Origin: Rhynchopus euleeides
Lineage: Eukaryota > Euglenozoa > Diplonemea > Diplonemida > Diplonemidae
Direction of reading: 5' to 3'
Length of the DNA: 64,000 bases
Assembly (NCBI GenBank): GCA_963210315.1
Contig: OY723284.1
Coordinates: 1,550,001-1,614,000 of the forward strand
Position numbers and translations under genes: made by a program. Below the pieces are notes generated by a model that saw nothing but the letters and a program-made list of their open reading frames with translations, was not told the origin of the DNA and did not search any database. This document shows, in pieces, positions 60,872 through 64,000 of this stretch (the first letter of the stretch is position 1; each line of letters opens with the position of its first letter).

Positions 60872-63355
60872 ATGGGATGCACCCAGAGCCACCCCGGCGG
60901 GCCAGCCGCGCAGTTCGGCGGGAAGGGGTGGTCCTCAGCATCGCACCACACCTCGCCGAAGGCCGGGGGCAGGGCTGGAGGGGGTGGCGGGGCTGCGGGT
61001 GGGGGCAGGTGCAGCCCGAGGCCCAGCCCGCATGCGAGTCCGGTGCCTACTGCGAGGGCGGGGCATGTGCGGCACCCGCCTGCGTCGGTTCGGAAGGAGA
61101 AGGCGGTGGAGAGGCAGCGAGCTGTGGTGGGATCGCACCCGCAGCGGGTTGAGGAGGTTGCACTGCGCCTGGGAGCCGCGTTGACAATGCCTGAGGCGCT
61201 GAAACAGGAGGTTGTCCGCGAGGTGCAGTTCCTCGCCCCCGTCCTCGGCAAAACCGTGGCGGGGTTTGCCGCAATGGTGACGGAGGATTACCAATACAAG
61301 ATGCACGCCTCAAACGACCTCATCCATTACCTGCTGTACCACTTCGTCCAGCCGGATCAAGGGAGGATCACGAAGGATATTGTCGAGGAGATGCTGTTCA
61401 GCTCCACGACCCGCCCCCCCGTTTCTGTCAAAGGGGGGTTCGTCGAAGGGACGGGGCACGAGGAGCACTTTGTCATCGGGGGTCCCCGCAGCGTGGTGAC
61501 GGGGGGGTGTGGGCAGGACGTCTTCATGTTCCTCCCCAGGTCGAAGGAGCTGTCGGAGGATGCGGTTCACCCACACATCATCACGGATTTCGACCCCAGC
61601 GAGGATCTGATTGACCTGAGGGCGGTCCCCATCTGGTCCTTCGGCGAGCTCCAGCTGGAGGACTATGGGCACCACCACTGCCAGGTGAGAGGGGCGGAGC
61701 TGGATGTTGTCCTGATCGGTGTGAACTCGCGGCAGCTGGAGGAGGCGCACTTCATCTTCTCCGCCTCAGAGGATCGTGTCCATCTCCTCCAGGGAGGCGG
61801 TGCTGCAGCAGGCAGCGATGCTGCAGGCGATGCGCAGGTGCCGCAGCAGCAGGCGCAGGAGGCACCTTCAGTGTTTGTCTTCACCCACCCGGGAGAGGTG
61901 ACCTCGTCGGAGATGCCCGACATTTTTGTCATCCTCCCCGCGGCTAACCGGGAGCATGTCATTAAGAACTTCCAGGTGGGGTCCCCGGAGATGTCGGGGA
62001 TTCACCATGACAGGATAGACCTCCGCGGGCTGCACGTCAGCGGGACGCACCAGCTGAAAATCACGCAGATCGAGCGAGACGGGCAGGTCTCCGCCCTGGT
62101 CAGCCTGAGAGGGGCGAGCGTATGCCTCGTGGGGGTCTTTGCGGCGGACATCACTGCGCGGCACTTCATCTTTGCGAAGAACCCCGCAGCCCGGGGGAGT
62201 GTCGTGGCGGACGCCCCGGTGGATGGGGTGGAGCGGGCGGCACCACCTCTCGTCGAGCTATCGCTTGGGACGGAGGTTTTCAAATGTGTCGTGTATTGGT
62301 GTCTGGATCTCATCGCAGGGAAGCAGGGCCCCCAAGCAGGAGGCGGCGGCGCGTCGCCGGGACACCCCCCGGGAGATGTGCTAGCGGGGTCTCCGCGTGA
62401 CATGAGGATTCCGGTGTCGGGGCAGGGGGCGAGGCATTCGCCGATTCCCTTCGGCTCGGCGTGTGATCTGAATCTGATTGGGGTGGCCATAGGGAGTGTC
62501 GACAGCAACCCGGCCTGCTCGCCGACGTCGAGCAGCGTGACAAACCCTGCTGTGTCTGACTGGTGCAAGAGGCTGAGTAAAGAGTCTGAAGGGAGGCGGA
62601 TTAAGCGGAACATCGACAGGCTCGTCGCCGCGACGATCAACAAGATGTTCGAGGTGACCTACGGGAAGGTGATGGTGGCCATCTCGGAGAGAACCCTCTT
62701 CAGGGTCCGCCCCCGCCAGATGCCCCGCCTGCAGTTCAACCCCAACGTGGAGACGCTGCTCCCTCCCCAGGTCCCAAACGCGTCGGGCAGGGCAAAATAT
62801 ACCATCGTGTTGGACCTCGATGAGACGATGGTCTACTCAAGGCATATGCACCAGACACACCACCTCTGCGTGAGGCACGGCGTGCACGACCTGATGGTTC
62901 TGCTGAAGCAGTACGGCTGTGAGGTGGTGATGTGGAGCGCAGCGGATGCAGAGACGGTCAACGCGGTCTGGACGGCGATCGACCCAACAGGCATTACCTC
63001 CCATGTGCTGCCCCGCGAGGCGTGGCAGCGTGGTGTGTATGAGCAGAAGAAGGATTTGACCCGCCTCGGGCGTGACCTGGACTGGGTGCTGATCATCGAC
63101 AACACCCCTCTCGCGGTGGCGGGGCAGACGTCGAATGCCCTGGTGGTGCGGGATTATCTGGGAGGGGACCATGCGTTCGACAGGAAGGACGAGCTGTACC
63201 GCTTGATGAAGCTCCTCAGCACCATGTTCATGCAGCAGGCGCCTGTGCCTGAGTTTCTCAACAGCTGTGCCGAGCTGGCGCGGGTTACCGTGACGCGCAG
63301 GCAGCAGAATATCGAGTTCAACATGATGCACCACGTCGCGCTGTATCAGGACTGA
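60872..63355 (+). CDS. Predicted N-myristoylated protein: RTX-like modules plus FCP1-type phosphatase
   Basis: The 827-aa frame without introns starts MGCTQS, a classic N-myristoylation signal with an adjacent Cys for palmitoylation, so membrane anchoring is likely. Residues about 190-296 and 350-436 each look like the C-terminal module of RTX/serralysin-type proteins (DVFMFLPRS, IITDFDPSEDLIDLR, then VVLIGVNSRQLEEAHFIF in the first; DIFVILP, DRIDLRG and VCLVGVFAADITARHFIF in the second). The glycine-rich calcium nonapeptide repeats before them are mostly missing. Residues about 640-800 are an FCP1/SCP HAD phosphatase domain with the catalytic DLDET (Asp648, Asp650), VMWSAA and IIDNTP motifs. 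Such phosphatases act on phospho-Ser/Thr. The combination is unusual. Substrate is unknown. Confidence 0.75.
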   Translation: MGCTQSHPGGPAAQFGGKGWSSASHHTSPKAGGRAGGGGGAAGGGRCSPRPSPHASPVPTARAGHVRHPPASVRKEKAVERQRAVVGSHPQRVEEVALRLGAALTMPEALKQEVVREVQFLAPVLGKTVAGFAAMVTEDYQYKMHASNDLIHYLLYHFVQPDQGRITKDIVEEMLFSSTTRPPVSVKGGFVEGTGHEEHFVIGGPRSVVTGGCGQDVFMFLPRSKELSEDAVHPHIITDFDPSEDLIDLRAVPIWSFGELQLEDYGHHHCQVRGAELDVVLIGVNSRQLEEAHFIFSASEDRVHLLQGGGAAAGSDAAGDAQVPQQQAQEAPSVFVFTHPGEVTSSEMPDIFVILPAANREHVIKNFQVGSPEMSGIHHDRIDLRGLHVSGTHQLKITQIERDGQVSALVSLRGASVCLVGVFAADITARHFIFAKNPAARGSVVADAPVDGVERAAPPLVELSLGTEVFKCVVYWCLDLIAGKQGPQAGGGGASPGHPPGDVLAGSPRDMRIPVSGQGARHSPIPFGSACDLNLIGVAIGSVDSNPACSPTSSSVTNPAVSDWCKRLSKESEGRRIKRNIDRLVAATINKMFEVTYGKVMVAISERTLFRVRPRQMPRLQFNPNVETLLPPQVPNASGRAKYTIVLDLDETMVYSRHMHQTHHLCVRHGVHDLMVLLKQYGCEVVMWSAADAETVNAVWTAIDPTGITSHVLPREAWQRGVYEQKKDLTRLGRDLDWVLIIDNTPLAVAGQTSNALVVRDYLGGDHAFDRKDELYRLMKLLSTMFMQQAPVPEFLNSCAELARVTVTRRQQNIEFNMMHHVALYQD

Positions 63356-63384
63356 TCGGGTTCTGTGTCAACGCGTCGTCGCGA

Positions 63385-63416
63385 AGATTGCGCCTCAGTA
63401 TCAGCAGGCGCAATCT
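63385..63416. terminator. Perfect 11-bp stem-loop after the phosphatase gene
   Basis: AGATTGCGCCT and AGGCGCAATCT flank a 10-base loop 30 bp after the stop codon. It may act in the mRNA 3' end. Confidence 0.45.
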
Positions 63417-64000
63417 CCGGCTTCCAGTGTGTGTGTGTCCCCCCTCCTTTACAGCGCAACAAGGAGGAGAGCGAAACCGTGTGGTGTCACGTAGTGCAAG
63501 AGTAGGATAGCGGGCCCGGTTCCTCACGGCATGGTCCCTCGGGGCCAGGCTGCGATGCCAGCACGCTAACCCAAATTGCAATACGGTTCTGTGTGATATT
63601 TTGTTGTTTCAACGGCTAATTTAACCGCATGCACCGTTCGTGCAAAAAAATAATCATGAGCGCAATCCCCAATTCCATTCCTCATTTACACCAGGATGCA
63701 CTTTTTGATTGCCGTTTGTAGTTTTGTGGTTGCGTTCCCCACACCCACTCACCCCAAAGTTGACCGAATGCAAGTGTGCACCGCATTTCACCCCCAAGCC
63801 TTTTCCCTCATCGATAAGGGGTGGTTTCCGTGAATCTACGACGAGGCATTTTCATTCAGGACGCTTGTGCTTCCACACGGCGCTCCGTGCTGGTCACATC
63901 ACGCCCTTCTGCCCAGCCCCCCTGTGTTCACCGCCCGGCGCCACCTGCCGGTCGACAAGGGGGTGCAAACTAGCCAGGGCCCTATGCCCAAGCCCACATA
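63417..64000. other. Right edge, no gene supported
   Basis: Moderate composition with no convincing frame. A minus-strand frame (63318-63581) has no domain. Confidence 0.35.

Overview
The window looks like nuclear DNA of a free-living unicellular eukaryote (alga or heterotrophic protist); I cannot place it further. The evidence is GT-AG introns (all eight that I can place begin GTAT), long intergenic spaces full of C or G homopolymers, eukaryote-only genes (DNA polymerase alpha subunit B, a NEK-like kinase, phospholipid scramblases, an FCP1-type phosphatase, a ciliary-type EF-hand repeat protein), and several classes of eukaryotic transposons. No rRNA, tRNA, CRISPR array or bacterial operon was seen. 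All host genes I can support lie on the + strand. || Layout. 0.3-1.5 kb: dispersed repeat family A. 1.66-4.74 kb: a secreted class I haem peroxidase gene broken by the 3' part of a non-LTR retrotransposon. 6.05-10.5 kb: a 1488-aa UPF1/NFX1-type helicase with a C-terminal CCCH finger, bracketed by family A repeats (5.7 and 11.8-12.8 kb). 13.1-16.3 kb: a three-exon, eight-module EF-hand protein. 17.7-19.2 kb: a secreted PL14-like lyase with a ricin-B lectin domain and a Cys-rich tail. 19.5-23.95 kb: a hAT-like element and then a transposon with CACGGTGG termini (TE-A), itself carrying a second hAT-like insert. 25.1-26.2 kb: a long inverted-repeat element. 26.85-28.66 kb: NEK-like kinase with CAG/Gln tracts. 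28.7-37.9 kb: mostly non-coding, with one small coiled-coil gene. 38-44.1 kb: two scramblase paralogues separated by a TCACAA-rich palindromic element and a third hAT-like element. 45.4-51.0 kb: an unknown basic protein, POLA2 and a membrane J-protein. 51.86-56.66 kb: two further TE-A copies, one inserted inside the other in opposite orientation. 56.8-59.4 kb: a five-exon gene with a weak CCAR/DBC1-like region. 60.9-63.4 kb: a predicted N-myristoylated protein joining RTX/serralysin-like modules to an FCP1 phosphatase domain. || The genes do not form an obvious pathway. The most unusual content is the transposon biology. TE-A copies can be compared with their own empty sites, which fixes element ends and target duplications exactly. 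One TE-A end is duplicated around a small Lys-rich gene. Three hAT-like elements with different termini share the same internal two-hairpin module.
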